A stretch of 64,000 nucleotides of DNA, from NCBI RefSeq assembly GCF_003054175.1, contig NZ_QBKN01000003.1, forward strand, positions 165,598 through 229,597, read 5' to 3'. Positions 54,041-63,299 of the stretch are shown piece after piece. Origin of the DNA: Allosediminivita pacifica. GTDB taxonomy: Bacteria > Pseudomonadota > Alphaproteobacteria > Rhodobacterales > Rhodobacteraceae. A program made the position numbers and the translations under genes. Position 1 is the first letter of the stretch, and the number at the start of each line of letters is the position of its first letter. Under the pieces are notes generated by a model. The model was not told where the DNA came from and did no database searches. It saw only the letters and a program-made list of their open reading frames with translations.

Positions 54041-55239
54041 CCGCACTGCTCTACATCCTTGCCGCCCTCGTCATCCTGCTGGCGCTGGGCTGGCTTGCCC
54101 GCTTTGTGGGCCAGAAGGCCACTGGCAACAAACCCCTCTTCCGGGACATGCCGCTGGCGGTGGCCTTCGGCTACGTGCTGGGCGCGGCCATCGTGATCGC
54201 GGGCATCTGGTACTACTTCCAGCCCGTCACCACCGAACAGGGCACACCGGACGCGGGCGTGACCTTCTTCCACTGGGCGGTGCACGGCTTCATCCTTGCG
54301 GCCATCGCGGCCTTCCTCTTCCGCCTGCTCGGGCGCCACGTGGGCACCGCCGGCTCGAAGAAGCTCTTCCGCCACATGCCGCTCACCGCGGCCTTCGGTA
54401 TCCTCGTGATCATCCTCTACGCCTTCACCGCGATTTTCGCGGGCGTGCTGGCCCCCTATGGCCAGGAAGAGGTCTTCGCCCAGGTCAACGCCCTGCCCGG
54501 CGGCGATGCGTCTGTCGGCGGCAATCCCGATCACCCGCTTGGCACCGACCAGATCGGCCGCGATCTCATGAGCCGCCTGATCTATGGCGCGCAGAACACC
54601 GTGGGCATCGCCTTCGCGACCACGCTCATCGCCTTCCTGCTGGGCGGCTCTCTCGGGTTCCTCGCGGCGACCATCCAGGGCTGGCTCGACCAGGTCCTGT
54701 CGCGCGTCGTCGACGTTCTCATGGCGATCCCCAGCCTGATCTTCGCGCTGCTCCTGATGACCATCGCCAGCGCCTGGGCGGGCTCGCAGCAATGGCTGCT
54801 GACCGTCTACATGGTCGTCATCATCGCCGTCATCGACAGCACGCGGGTCTTCCGGCTGGCGCGCGCCGTCGGCATGAACATCGTCGTCATGGACTACATC
54901 GAGGCCGCCAAGCTGCGCGGCGAGGGGCTCGGCTACCTCATCTTCCGCGAGATCCTGCCAAACGCCACCGCGCCGCTGCTCGCGGAATTCGGGCTGCGCT
55001 TCTGCTTCGTCTTCCTGACGATCGCGGCGCTGTCCTTCCTTGGCGTGGGCATTCAGCCGCCGCTGGCGGACTGGGGTACCATGGTCCGCGACCTCGCGCA
55101 GTTCATCAACTTCGCGGCCTTCAGCCCGCTCACCGCGGCCCTGCCGATCATGGCGGCGGGGGCCATCGCGCTCCTGACCGTCGCGGTGAACTTCGTGGTG
55201 GACTGGATGCTGCAAAAATCCTCGGGGCTGAAGGAATGA
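54037..55239 (+). CDS. Oligopeptide-type ABC transporter permease (DppC-like) with duplicated N-terminal segment
   Basis: 400 residues, about 100 longer than a usual DppC protein. The C-terminal 285 residues are standard: HPLGTDQIGRDLMSRLIYGAQ and the EAA loop EAAKLRGEGLGYLIFREILPN (key EAAKLRG). The extra N-terminus holds about three membrane segments, including a repeat of the normal start: NKPLFRDMPLAVAFG at about 31-45 versus KKLFRHMPLTAAFG at about 108-121. The function of this extension is unknown. ATGA overlaps join it to both neighbours. Confidence 0.88.
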   Translation: MTALLYILAALVILLALGWLARFVGQKATGNKPLFRDMPLAVAFGYVLGAAIVIAGIWYYFQPVTTEQGTPDAGVTFFHWAVHGFILAAIAAFLFRLLGRHVGTAGSKKLFRHMPLTAAFGILVIILYAFTAIFAGVLAPYGQEEVFAQVNALPGGDASVGGNPDHPLGTDQIGRDLMSRLIYGAQNTVGIAFATTLIAFLLGGSLGFLAATIQGWLDQVLSRVVDVLMAIPSLIFALLLMTIASAWAGSQQWLLTVYMVVIIAVIDSTRVFRLARAVGMNIVVMDYIEAAKLRGEGLGYLIFREILPNATAPLLAEFGLRFCFVFLTIAALSFLGVGIQPPLADWGTMVRDLAQFINFAAFSPLTAALPIMAAGAIALLTVAVNFVVDWMLQKSSGLKE

Positions 55240-56900
55240 CCGACAGCGACAAGGGCCAGCCTCTCGTCGAGATCCGCGACCTCCGCATCGAAGGCCGCAG
55301 CGACGAGGACTGGAATCCCATCATCAAGGGCGTCGACCTCACCCTCCACAAGGGCGAGGTCCTCGGCCTCATCGGCGAAAGCGGCGCGGGCAAGTCCACG
55401 CTCGGCCTCGCCGCCATGGGTTTTGCCCGCGACGGCGTGCGCATCTCCGGCGGTTCGGTCATGTTCGACGGCATCGACCTGCTCGCCGCCAGCGCCGAGA
55501 CCAAGCGCAAGCTGGTGGGCAAGCGGATCGCGTACGTGGCGCAGTCCGCCGCCGCCAGCTTCAATCCCGCGCACAAACTTATCGACCAGCACGCCGAGGC
55601 GCCGATCAACCACGGCACCGCCACCAAGGCCGAGGCCGAGCAAGACGGGATGGAGCTCTACCGCCGCCTGCGCCTGCCCAACCCGGACGAGATCGGCTTC
55701 CGCTACCCGCACCAGGTCTCCGGCGGCCAGCTGCAGCGCGCCATGACCGCCATGGCCATGTCCTGCCGGCCCGACCTCATCATCTTCGACGAACCGACCA
55801 CCGCGCTCGACGTCACCACCCAGATCGAGGTGCTCGCCGCCATCCGCGACGTGGTCGAACAGTTCGGCACCGCCGCCATCTACATCACCCACGACCTTGC
55901 CGTGGTTGCCCAGATGGCCGACCGCATCAAGGTCCTGCTCCGCGGTGAGGAAGTCGAGGAGAACGAGACCCGCGAGATGCTCTCCAATCCCAAGGAAGAG
56001 TACACCCGCAGCCTCTGGGCCGTGCGCAGCTTCGAGCGCCCCGAAAAGCCGCCGGTGCCGACCGACGCCACGCCCGTCGTATCGGTCCAGAACGTCACCG
56101 CCGCCTACGGCAAGGTGCAGGTCCTGCACGACGTCAGCTTCGACATCCACGCCGGGCGCACCGTCGCCGTCGTGGGCGAAAGCGGCTCGGGCAAGTCGAC
56201 CACCGCCCGCGTCATCACCGGCCTCCTGCCGCCCAAGGCCGGGCAGGTTGAACTCGACGGTCAGATCCTGCCCCCTGACTACCGCAAGCGCAGCAAGGAA
56301 CAGCTGCGGCAGGTCCAGATGATCTACCAGATGGCCGACACCGCGCTGAACCCGCGCAAGACCATCGGCGAAATCATCGGCCGCCCGGTGCAGTTCTACA
56401 TGGGCCTCACCGGCCGCAAGAAGCGCGACCGCGTGGCCGACCTGCTCGACCAGATCGAGCTTCCGGCAGAAACCTACCTCGACCGCCTGCCGTCCGAGCT
56501 TTCGGGCGGCCAGAAGCAGCGCATCGGCATCGCCCGTGCGCTTGCCGCCGAGCCCAAGTTCATCATCTGCGACGAGGTCACCAGCGCGCTCGACCAGCTC
56601 GTGGCCGAGGGCATCCTGCGGCTTCTTGCCCGCCTTCAGGACGAGTTGAACCTCGCCTACATGTTCATCACCCACGACCTTGCCACGGTGAAGGCCATCG
56701 CCGACGAGGTCGTCGTGATGAAGGACGGCGAGGTGATGGAACAGGGCTCCAAGGCGCAGATGTTCACGCCGCCGCACCATCCCTACACCGACCTTCTGCT
56801 CAGCTCGGTGCCAGAGATGGACCCGGACTGGCTCACCAACCTTCTGGCCGAACGCGGACGTGACAACATCGGCGATGCGGCTTCGGATAAGATAGACTGA
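55236..56900 (+). CDS. Fused dual ATPase of the peptide ABC importer (DppD-DppF type)
   Basis: 554 residues with two ABC domains. The first has Walker A GESGAGKS (about 48-55), signature VSGGQLQR and Walker B LIIFDEPTTALD; the second has GESGSGKS (about 314-321), LSGGQKQR and FIICDEVTSALD. Q-loops (QSAAASFNPAHK, QMADTALNPRK) are opp/dpp-like. So one chain replaces the usual two ATPase subunits. Its ATG overlaps the permease stop. Couples ATP hydrolysis to import. Confidence 0.92.
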   Translation: MTDSDKGQPLVEIRDLRIEGRSDEDWNPIIKGVDLTLHKGEVLGLIGESGAGKSTLGLAAMGFARDGVRISGGSVMFDGIDLLAASAETKRKLVGKRIAYVAQSAAASFNPAHKLIDQHAEAPINHGTATKAEAEQDGMELYRRLRLPNPDEIGFRYPHQVSGGQLQRAMTAMAMSCRPDLIIFDEPTTALDVTTQIEVLAAIRDVVEQFGTAAIYITHDLAVVAQMADRIKVLLRGEEVEENETREMLSNPKEEYTRSLWAVRSFERPEKPPVPTDATPVVSVQNVTAAYGKVQVLHDVSFDIHAGRTVAVVGESGSGKSTTARVITGLLPPKAGQVELDGQILPPDYRKRSKEQLRQVQMIYQMADTALNPRKTIGEIIGRPVQFYMGLTGRKKRDRVADLLDQIELPAETYLDRLPSELSGGQKQRIGIARALAAEPKFIICDEVTSALDQLVAEGILRLLARLQDELNLAYMFITHDLATVKAIADEVVVMKDGEVMEQGSKAQMFTPPHHPYTDLLLSSVPEMDPDWLTNLLAERGRDNIGDAASDKID

Positions 56901-56953
56901 GAATCGCAGGCGGGAGGGATGCCCGCCAACGACCAATAAATAGGGAGACTTCA

Positions 56954-58507
56954 ATGACTCGCATTTCCAGACGCGGACTTCTGACCACCGGCGCCGCAGC
57001 CGGTGTCCTCGCCGCCAGCGGCCTGCCGCTCCGCGCCCAGGCCAAGCGCGGCGGCCGCCTCCGGGTGGGCCTCGCGGGCGCCAACAGCTCCGACAGCTGG
57101 GATGGCCGCACGCACTCCGACACCTTCATGATCTCGGCCGGCCAGGGCGCCGTCTTCGACACGCTGACCGAGAATGCCGCCGACGGCTCGCTCCGGGGCG
57201 AGCTCGCAACCGATTGGGAGGCCTCGCCCGACGCCAAGACCTGGACCTTCAACCTGCGCCAGGGCGTCACCTTCCACAACGGCAAGAGCTTCGGCGCCGA
57301 CGACGTGATCGAAAGCCTCCAGCTCCACGTCGCCGAGGGCTCCAAGTCCGCCGCCCAGCCCATCGTCTCCTCCATCACCGAGATGAAGAAGACCGGCGAC
57401 CACCAGGTCCAGTTCACGCTGGCCGAGGGCAACGCCGACTTCCCCTACCTGATGTCGGACTACCACCTGCTGATGTACCCGGCCGGCCAGATCGAGGAAG
57501 CCATCGCCAACGGTATCGGCACCGGCATGTACAAGGTCCAGAGCTTCGAGCCCGGCGTGCGCTTCGTGGGCACCCGCGTGGACAGCCACTACAAGGACGG
57601 CGAAGCCGGCTGGTTCGACGAGCTCGAGTTCATCGCGATCAACGACACCACCGCCCGCATGAACGCGCTGATGACCAACCAGGTCGACGCCATCAACCGC
57701 ATCGACTTCAAGACGGAATCGCTGCTCAAGGCGAACCCGCAGATCCGCATCCAGGAAGTGACGGGCAACCAGCACTACACCTTCCCGATGCTGACCAACG
57801 TGGCGCCCTTCAACGACGTCAACGTGCGCCGCGCGCTCAAGTACGGCATCAACCGCCAGGAACTCGTCGACAAGATCCTGCTGGGCCATGGCCAGGTCGC
57901 CAACGACACCCCCATCGGCCCCGCCAACCAGTACTACTTCGAGAACATGGAACAGCTCGCCTACGATCCCGATCAGGCGAAGTACCACCTCAAGCAGGCC
58001 GGTCTCGACAGCCTCGACATCGACCTCTCGGCCTCCAACGCGGCCTTCGCCGGCGCGGTCGACGCGGCGCAGCTCTTCCAGGCCTCGGCCAAGGCGGGCG
58101 GCATCAACATCAACGTGGTGCAGGAACCGGCGGACGGCTACTGGTCCAACGTCTGGCTCAAGAAACCCTTCTGCGCCAGCTACTGGTCCGGCCGCGCCAC
58201 CGAAGACTGGATGTTCTCGTCGGCCTACGAGGCCGGCGCCCCCTGGAACGACAGCCAGTGGGACGCGGACGACAGCGCCCGCTTCCAGAACCTGCTGATC
58301 GAGGCCCGCGCCGAGCTCGACTCCGACAAGCGCCGCGAGATGTACCACGAGATGCAGCAGATCCTGCGCGACGACGGCGGCGTGCTGGTGCCCATGTTCG
58401 CCAACTTCGTCGAGGCGATGAACACCAAGGTCCAGACCCCCGACGTGATCGGCAACCTCTGGCAGATGGACAACTCCCGCTTCGCCGAACGCTGGTGGAT
58501 GTCCTGA
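56954..58507 (+). CDS. Periplasmic substrate-binding protein of the peptide ABC importer
   Basis: 517 residues. N-terminal SRRGLL twin-arginine motif and hydrophobic stretch to about residue 30 (LPLRAQA) indicate Tat export to the periplasm. The rest is a family 5 binding protein: DGSLRGELATDWEASPDAKTWTFNLRQGVTFHNG (key region FNLRQGVTFHNG) and MLTNVAPFNDVNVRRALKYG. It binds peptides, nickel complexes or similar; ligand unknown. Unusually it is the last gene of the operon, not the first. A terminator follows. Confidence 0.92.
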   Translation: MTRISRRGLLTTGAAAGVLAASGLPLRAQAKRGGRLRVGLAGANSSDSWDGRTHSDTFMISAGQGAVFDTLTENAADGSLRGELATDWEASPDAKTWTFNLRQGVTFHNGKSFGADDVIESLQLHVAEGSKSAAQPIVSSITEMKKTGDHQVQFTLAEGNADFPYLMSDYHLLMYPAGQIEEAIANGIGTGMYKVQSFEPGVRFVGTRVDSHYKDGEAGWFDELEFIAINDTTARMNALMTNQVDAINRIDFKTESLLKANPQIRIQEVTGNQHYTFPMLTNVAPFNDVNVRRALKYGINRQELVDKILLGHGQVANDTPIGPANQYYFENMEQLAYDPDQAKYHLKQAGLDSLDIDLSASNAAFAGAVDAAQLFQASAKAGGININVVQEPADGYWSNVWLKKPFCASYWSGRATEDWMFSSAYEAGAPWNDSQWDADDSARFQNLLIEARAELDSDKRREMYHEMQQILRDDGGVLVPMFANFVEAMNTKVQTPDVIGNLWQMDNSRFAERWWMS

Positions 58508-58535
58508 TTCCCGCCTGAAGGTCCCACATCACAAG

Positions 58536-58563
58536 CGCCCCGCCGGAAACGGCGGGGCGTTTT
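58536..58563 (+). terminator. Terminator after the peptide importer operon
   Basis: 10-bp GC stem CGCCCCGCCG / CGGCGGGGCG with GAAA tetraloop and TTTTCTTTT following, 29 bases past the binding-protein stop. Confidence 0.88.
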
Positions 58564-58637
58564 CTTTTGGGCCGCGACCCCGGGAAGGCGAATCCGCCGA
58601 ACCGCCTCGGGCCGGTCTCTCCTCAAAGGTGGCTGTC

Positions 58638-59540
58638 TCATCCGTTGGGAAGGGTTTCGCGCAGCACGTCGATGAAGCCACGCAAACCGGCTGGCAAATG
58701 GCGCCGCCCGGGATAGTAAAGACACAAGCCCGGTCCGGCAGGGCACCATTGTTCGAGAACCAGCTCGAGCTGGCCATTCCCAAGCGCCGCGCGCGCCGCA
58801 ATTTCCGGGACATAGGCGATCCCCATCCCCGACGCGGCGGCTTCGACCATCAGTCCGACATGGTCCAACGTCAGAACGCCGGGCACGTCGATGCTGAGCC
58901 GTTCGTCCTCGGTTTCGAATTCCCAGGAATAGGCGGCACCGCTCGGCATGCGGTGGCGGATGCACCTGTGGTGCGCCAGGGCGGCTGGCTCCACGGGGGC
59001 GGGATGGGTCGCAAGATAGTCCGGCGACGCGACCGCGACGAAGCGCTCGGGCCCGCCGAAGGGCACCGCGATCATATCCAGCGGCACCGCGTCGCGGAAA
59101 CGCACGCCCGCGTCAAAGCCCTGGGCGACGATGTCGACAAAGCGACCCTCGCTGGAAAGATCCAGCTGCATGCGGGGGTGGCGCTGGAGGAAGGTCGGCA
59201 CGACATGTTGCATCAGCAGACGCACGACACTCTCGGACGCGTTGATCCGCAGCAATCCGGAGGGGCCGCCTTGCCGCTCCGCGAGATCATCGAAGATCGT
59301 CTCCAGGTCCCCCATCACGGGTTTGACGCGCGCCAGAAGCTCCGCGCCCTGCTCGGTGAGCGATACGCTGCGTGTGGTGCGATGAAACAGTCGCATCTCC
59401 AACCGCTCTTCCAGCACCCGAACCGTATGGCTGAGCGCCGAGCGTGACACGCCCAACTCATCGGCCGCGCGGCTGAAGCTGCAGTGCCGGGCAAGCGTGG
59501 CAAAGGCGGTGAGGTCGGAAAGTGGCGGGACTACTGTCAA
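58638..59540 (-). CDS. LysR family transcriptional regulator
   Basis: 300 residues, the usual LysR size, if started at TTG 59540 with GAGAAG upstream; longer in-frame ATG starts (59645) would run into the SDR gene. N-terminal HTH: LSDLTAFATLARHCSFSRAADELGVSRSALSHTVRVLEERL (key RAADELGVSRSALSHTVR). C-terminal type 2 periplasmic-binding-like sensor domain. Divergent from an SDR gene over 92 bases, the classic LysR-target arrangement, so it likely regulates the SDR. Confidence 0.85.
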   Translation of the reverse strand: MTVVPPLSDLTAFATLARHCSFSRAADELGVSRSALSHTVRVLEERLEMRLFHRTTRSVSLTEQGAELLARVKPVMGDLETIFDDLAERQGGPSGLLRINASESVVRLLMQHVVPTFLQRHPRMQLDLSSEGRFVDIVAQGFDAGVRFRDAVPLDMIAVPFGGPERFVAVASPDYLATHPAPVEPAALAHHRCIRHRMPSGAAYSWEFETEDERLSIDVPGVLTLDHVGLMVEAAASGMGIAYVPEIAARAALGNGQLELVLEQWCPAGPGLCLYYPGRRHLPAGLRGFIDVLRETLPNG

Positions 59541-59632
59541 ATTCTTCTCACCAATGCATGCGATATGTTGAGGATACCGGATCAATCCGTTCGGCGCCAA
59601 GTAGGAAGGACGACGACAAAAGGAGTTTTCCA

Positions 59633-60460
59633 TTGACCAAGACATGGTTCATCACTGGCGCCGCACGGGGATTTGGCCGTCTCCTGACCGAAAAGCTGCT
59701 GGCGCGCGGGGACAAGGTTTTCGCAACGGTGCGTCGCGAAGGTTCGCTGACATTGGAGCACCCGAACCTGCGTGTGCTGCACATGGATTTGACAGACCCG
59801 GCCTCGATCCGTGGCAGCATCGACGCAGCTTTTCGTGAAGGTCGGATCGACGTCATCATCGCAAATGCCGGCTACGGGCTTTTCGGCGCCGCCGAGGAAC
59901 TGAGCGACGCGGCCATTTCCCGCCAGATTGCGACAAACCTGACCGGTGCAATCGATCTCGTGCGTGCAGCCCTGCCGCATCTGCGGGGTCAACAGGGCGG
60001 GCGCTTTTTGCAGGTCTCCTCCGAAGGGGGCCAGTTGGCCTATCCCGGCTTCAGCCTCTATCACGCGACGAAATGGGGCATCGAGGGCTTCATCGAAGCT
60101 GTCGCGCAGGAAGTCGCGGGCTTCGGGATCGAGATGACACTGATCGAGCCCGGGCCCACCGCCACGGAGTTCGCCACATCGGTCGATATGGCGCAGACCA
60201 TACCCGCCTACGAGGAAAGTAACGTGGGCGCCGTACGTCGCGACCTGCGCGCGATTGCCGAGGGAGGCACGGGCGACAGCTTCGCCGGACTCGCCGATGC
60301 CGGGCGCAGCGTGGACGCGATGATCGCCCTCGCCGAGCAGCAGGAGCTACCGCGCAGGCTGGTCCTGGGCAGCACGGCTTTCGACAATATCGGTGCCACG
60401 CTCAGGGCCCGTTTGTCGGAACTGAAGGCGCAGCGGGATGTACCGCTGGCCGCCGACTGA
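59633..60460 (+). CDS. Short-chain dehydrogenase/reductase (SDR)
   Basis: 275 residues if started at TTG 59633, which has a perfect AGGAG at 7 bases. NAD(P)-binding TGAARGFG at 8-15, NAG motif at 78-80, Ser 129/130, and Tyr143-xxx-Lys147 (SLYHATK) form the full SDR catalytic set. It reduces or oxidises a carbonyl/alcohol with NAD(P)H; the substrate is unknown. Both this gene and its divergent LysR regulator appear to start with TTG. No partner gene downstream. Confidence 0.85.
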   Translation: MTKTWFITGAARGFGRLLTEKLLARGDKVFATVRREGSLTLEHPNLRVLHMDLTDPASIRGSIDAAFREGRIDVIIANAGYGLFGAAEELSDAAISRQIATNLTGAIDLVRAALPHLRGQQGGRFLQVSSEGGQLAYPGFSLYHATKWGIEGFIEAVAQEVAGFGIEMTLIEPGPTATEFATSVDMAQTIPAYEESNVGAVRRDLRAIAEGGTGDSFAGLADAGRSVDAMIALAEQQELPRRLVLGSTAFDNIGATLRARLSELKAQRDVPLAAD

Positions 60461-60668
60461 GAATGGGGCGGGCGAAGCTGGAACGGGCGCAAATGCTTGG
60501 GCTTCGTGCGCCCCACCGTGTGTTCCTGCCGCTCGTGTCACGCGAGGGTTTGTCCAGGCGGGCTCTAGCTGGATATCTGCCAGACACCTGACACGGCGCC
60601 TTGGCGGTAGGGCACGACCGCCCGTTTCCTCACGCCCCGGTCAGCATGGCGCGCTTCGGGCTTAGTAT

Positions 60669-60707
60669 GCGCAACAGATCCCCTCCCCCTGTCAGGGGGA
60701 GGGCCAG
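60669..60707 (+). repeat. 39-bp hairpin repeat, copy 1
   Basis: Contains GCGCAACAGATC, then stem CCCTCCCCCT / AGGGGGAGGG (loop GTC) and CCAG. The same layout and length recur at 60772-60810. Confidence 0.65.
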
Positions 60708-60771
60708 GGAGGGGGCGTCCAGGGGGTGTGGACGAGTCGGAAGCCGCGCTGAAACGCCCCTCGCGCGGAGA

Positions 60772-60810
60772 GCGCAACACATCCCCTCTCCCCTTGGGGG
60801 AGAGGGCCAG
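60772..60810 (+). repeat. 39-bp hairpin repeat, copy 2
   Basis: Contains GCGCAACACATC, then stem CCCTCTCCCC / GGGGAGAGGG (loop TTG) and CCAG. Changed stem bases are matched by changes on the other arm (the T of CCCTC in the stem), so the hairpin is preserved. Confidence 0.65.
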
Positions 60811-60838
60811 AGTGAAAGAGCTGAAACGCCCCTCCCGT

Positions 60839-60922
60839 GGGACATTCCTAAGAAACGGCAAATTCGTCTCTGTAACCCATTGATTTATATACGTCCGAAA
60901 AATGTCCCACCGTGGGACACCC
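60839..60922 (+). repeat. 84-bp element downstream of hslU, copy 1
   Basis: Bounded by GGGACATT and AATGTCCC at 70 bp, then an extra GGGACACCC. 62 of 84 bases match the reverse complement of 62900-62983 without gaps. The copy ends directly at the hslU stop codon (60923), and TGTCCCAC-C-GTGGGACA at 60903-60919 is a near-perfect hairpin that could end the hslVU transcript. Confidence 0.75.
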
Positions 60923-62233
60923 TCAGAGCACGTAGCGGCTGAGGTCCGTCGAGCGGGTCAGCTCGCCCAGGTGATGCTCCACGAAATCGGCATCCACCAC
61001 GACCTTCTCCCCGGTCTTGTCGGGCGCCGTGAAGCTCAGCTCCTCGAAGACCCGCTCCATGACCGTATAAAGCCGCCGGGCCCCGATATTCTCCACCGAC
61101 TGGTTCACGTCGGCGGCGATCTTGGCCAGCGCCGCGATGCCTTCTTCAGTGAATTCCACGGTGACCTGCTCGGTCTCCATCAGGGCGGTATATTGCCGGG
61201 TCAGGGCGTTGTCCGTCTCGGTCAGAATTCGCACGAAGTCCTGCTCGGACAGGGCCGAGAGGTTCACCCGGATCGGCAGCCGCCCCTGCAACTCGGGCAG
61301 CAGGTCCGAGGGTTTGGCGATGTGGAAGGCGCCCGAGGCGATGAAGAGGATGTGGTCGGTCTTCACCGCGCCATGCTTGGTCGAGACGGTGGTGCCCTCG
61401 ATCAGCGGCAGCAGGTCGCGCTGCACCCCCTCGCGGCTCACGTCGCCGCCGCGGGCGTCCGAGCGGGCCGTGACCTTGTCGATTTCGTCGAGGAAGACGA
61501 TCCCGTTCTGCTCGACCGAGGTCAGCGCCGCCTGCTTGACCTGCTCGTCGTCCAGCAGCTTGTCGGCCTCTTCCTGGATCAGGATCTCGTAGCTCTCGGA
61601 GACCTTCATCCGCTTGCGGGTGGTCTTGCCGCCGAAGGCTTTCCCGAAGATGTCGCCGAGGTTCATCATCCCCATCTGGCCGCCGCCGGGCTGGCCGGGG
61701 ATCTCCATCCCCTGGAACGGGTTCTGGTTCTCGCTCACGTCGAGCTCGATCTCGGTGTCGTCCAGCTCGCCGTTCCGCAGCTTCTTGCGGAACATCTCGC
61801 GCGTGCCCTCGCGGGCGTCGGACCCGGCGATGGCGGCGATGACCCGGTCCTCGGCCGCCTGGTGGGCCGAGGCCTTCACGTCCTCGCGCATCTGTTCGCG
61901 GGTCTGGGCGATGGCAGCGTCGACAAGATCACGCACGATCTGCTCCACGTCGCGGCCCACGTAGCCCACCTCGGTGAACTTGGTGGCCTCGACCTTGATG
62001 AAGGGCGCGCGGGCGAGCTTGGCCAGGCGGCGCGAGATCTCGGTCTTGCCGACGCCGGTGGGGCCGATCATCAGGATGTTCTTGGGATAGACCTCGTCGC
62101 GGAGGTCGTCCGACAGCTGCTTGCGCCGCCAACGGTTGCGCAGCGCCACGGCCACGGCGCGCTTGGCGTCCGCCTGCCCGATGATGAAGCGGTCGAGCTC
62201 GGAGACGATTTCGCGGGGGGTGAGATCGGTCAT
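60923..62233 (-). CDS. hslU: ATPase subunit HslU of the HslVU protease
   Basis: 436 residues. AAA+ protein with Walker A GPTGVGKT at 57-64, Walker B in FLDEIDKV, sensor motifs in GRLPIRV, and an inserted I domain about 110-230. The last residues STDLSRYVL dock into HslV. It unfolds substrates and feeds them to HslV. Starts with a downstream-of-hslV position; a repeat element lies directly after its stop. Confidence 0.97.
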   Translation of the reverse strand: MTDLTPREIVSELDRFIIGQADAKRAVAVALRNRWRRKQLSDDLRDEVYPKNILMIGPTGVGKTEISRRLAKLARAPFIKVEATKFTEVGYVGRDVEQIVRDLVDAAIAQTREQMREDVKASAHQAAEDRVIAAIAGSDAREGTREMFRKKLRNGELDDTEIELDVSENQNPFQGMEIPGQPGGGQMGMMNLGDIFGKAFGGKTTRKRMKVSESYEILIQEEADKLLDDEQVKQAALTSVEQNGIVFLDEIDKVTARSDARGGDVSREGVQRDLLPLIEGTTVSTKHGAVKTDHILFIASGAFHIAKPSDLLPELQGRLPIRVNLSALSEQDFVRILTETDNALTRQYTALMETEQVTVEFTEEGIAALAKIAADVNQSVENIGARRLYTVMERVFEELSFTAPDKTGEKVVVDADFVEHHLGELTRSTDLSRYVL

Positions 62234-62274
62234 GAAGTGTCCTTGAGAATGACGGGAGCCGGAGGGACGGGCGC

Positions 62275-62832
62275 TCAGCCCTTGATCCGCTCGACCGTCA
62301 GGTTTCCGTTGGTGAAGACGCAGATGCCCGAGGCGATCTCCATCGCGCGGCGGGCGACGGCTTCGGCGTCGCGGTCGCTGTCCATCATGGCCCGGGCGGC
62401 GGCGAGGGCGTAGTTGCCGCCCGATCCGATGGCGGCGATGTCGTCCTCGGGTTCGAGCACGTCGCCGGCGCCGGTTATGACGTAGAGATCGCGGCCGTCG
62501 GTGACGATCAGCATGGCCTCGAGCTTCTGGAGGTACTTGTCGGTGCGCCAGTCCTTGGCGAGCTCGACGCAGGCGCGCTGAAGCTGGCCGGGAGTGGCTT
62601 CGAGCTTGGTTTCCAGCCTCTCGAGCAGGGCGAAGGCGTCGGCGGTGGAGCCGGCGAAGCCGCAGACGACGTCATAGCCGCCGGGCGAGATGCGCCGCAC
62701 CTTGCGGGCGCTGCCCTTGATGACGGTGTTGCCGAGGCTCACCTGCCCGTCGCCGGCCACGACCACTTCGCCGCCCTTGCGGACGCCGACGATGGTGGTG
62801 CCATGCCAGCCGGGAAACTCCTGTTCGGACAT
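62275..62832 (-). CDS. hslV: Peptidase subunit HslV of the HslVU protease
   Basis: 185 residues from ATG 62832, preceded by AAGGAAGAACAAC. The catalytic threonine should be T12 in [12 protein letters not shown], so an 11-residue propeptide must be removed; in E. coli only Met is removed. [20 protein letters not shown] [14 protein letters not shown] and family length are standard. Forms two hexameric rings with HslU caps. It lies 41 bases upstream of hslU and 67 bases downstream of the 84-bp repeat copy 2. Confidence 0.96.
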   Translation of the reverse strand: MSEQEFPGWHGTTIVGVRKGGEVVVAGDGQVSLGNTVIKGSARKVRRISPGGYDVVCGFAGSTADAFALLERLETKLEATPGQLQRACVELAKDWRTDKYLQKLEAMLIVTDGRDLYVITGAGDVLEPEDDIAAIGSGGNYALAAARAMMDSDRDAEAVARRAMEIASGICVFTNGNLTVERIKG

Positions 62833-62899
62833 GTTGTTCTTCCTTTCCGTGCTGCGGGCCATATGGGGGTATGGGGAGGGCGGCGCAAGCCGACGCCGC

Positions 62900-62983
62900 G
62901 GGTGTCCCGGGCCGGGACATTTTTCAGTCCTTTAGAAATCAATAGGTTAGTCTGTGCGGTTTACCGCTTCTTAAGAATGTCCC
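62900..62983 (-). repeat. 84-bp element upstream of hslV, copy 2
   Basis: Inverted relative to copy 1. Ends are GGGACATT (minus strand from 62983) and AATGTCCC, with the extra GGGACACCC at 62908-62900. Contains the self-complementary segment GCGGTAAACCGC. The outermost bases differ from copy 1 (CC/GG versus GT/AC) yet each copy pairs with itself. It lies in the hslV upstream region and may carry its promoter. Confidence 0.75.
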
Positions 62984-63071
62984 GGATTGGGCGGCGCCGG
63001 AGTGCCGCGGGTCCAGGGTGCAACCTCTGCCCTGCGCGGGCCGTTCCGTGACCGGAACGATGGAGATTGAA

Positions 63072-63299
63072 ATGGACGAAAAGACGCTCAATTCGCTGCG
63101 CGGTGCGATCGCGGAATGGGAGGCCGAGACCTTCCATCTGCCCGAGGTCTGGGGCGAGACATGGGACGACCTGCCCATCGGCGAGAAGGTCAAGACCGGC
63201 AATGCCTTCCTGCGGGCCGTACGCGATGGACGCGTGCCCGAGGCCGAGGATACCGGGCGCAAGGCCGGTGGCGGGAGGATCTACCGGAAGGTGCAGTAG
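63072..63299 (+). CDS. Small hypothetical protein
   Basis: 75 residues from ATG 63072, with GGAG at 6-7 bases; ATG 63060 would be an alternative. Sequence features: an acidic helix (DEKTLNSLRGAIAEWEAE), LPEVWGETWDDL, IGEKVKTGNAFLRAVRDG and a basic C-terminus RKAGGGRIYRKVQ. No signal or membrane segment. The middle resembles small DUF1413-like proteins, which I cannot confirm. Lies alone beside the repeat upstream of hslV. Confidence 0.65.
   Translation: MDEKTLNSLRGAIAEWEAETFHLPEVWGETWDDLPIGEKVKTGNAFLRAVRDGRVPEAEDTGRKAGGGRIYRKVQ

Larger units (their letters stand above)
60461..60838. other. Non-coding gap with two hairpin repeats
   Basis: No gene is supported. Besides the two hairpin repeats listed separately, GCTGAAACGCCCCTC occurs twice (60748-60762 and 60820-60834). 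Together the unit hairpin + this 15-mer occurs in two tandem copies about 100 bases apart. Confidence 0.6.
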
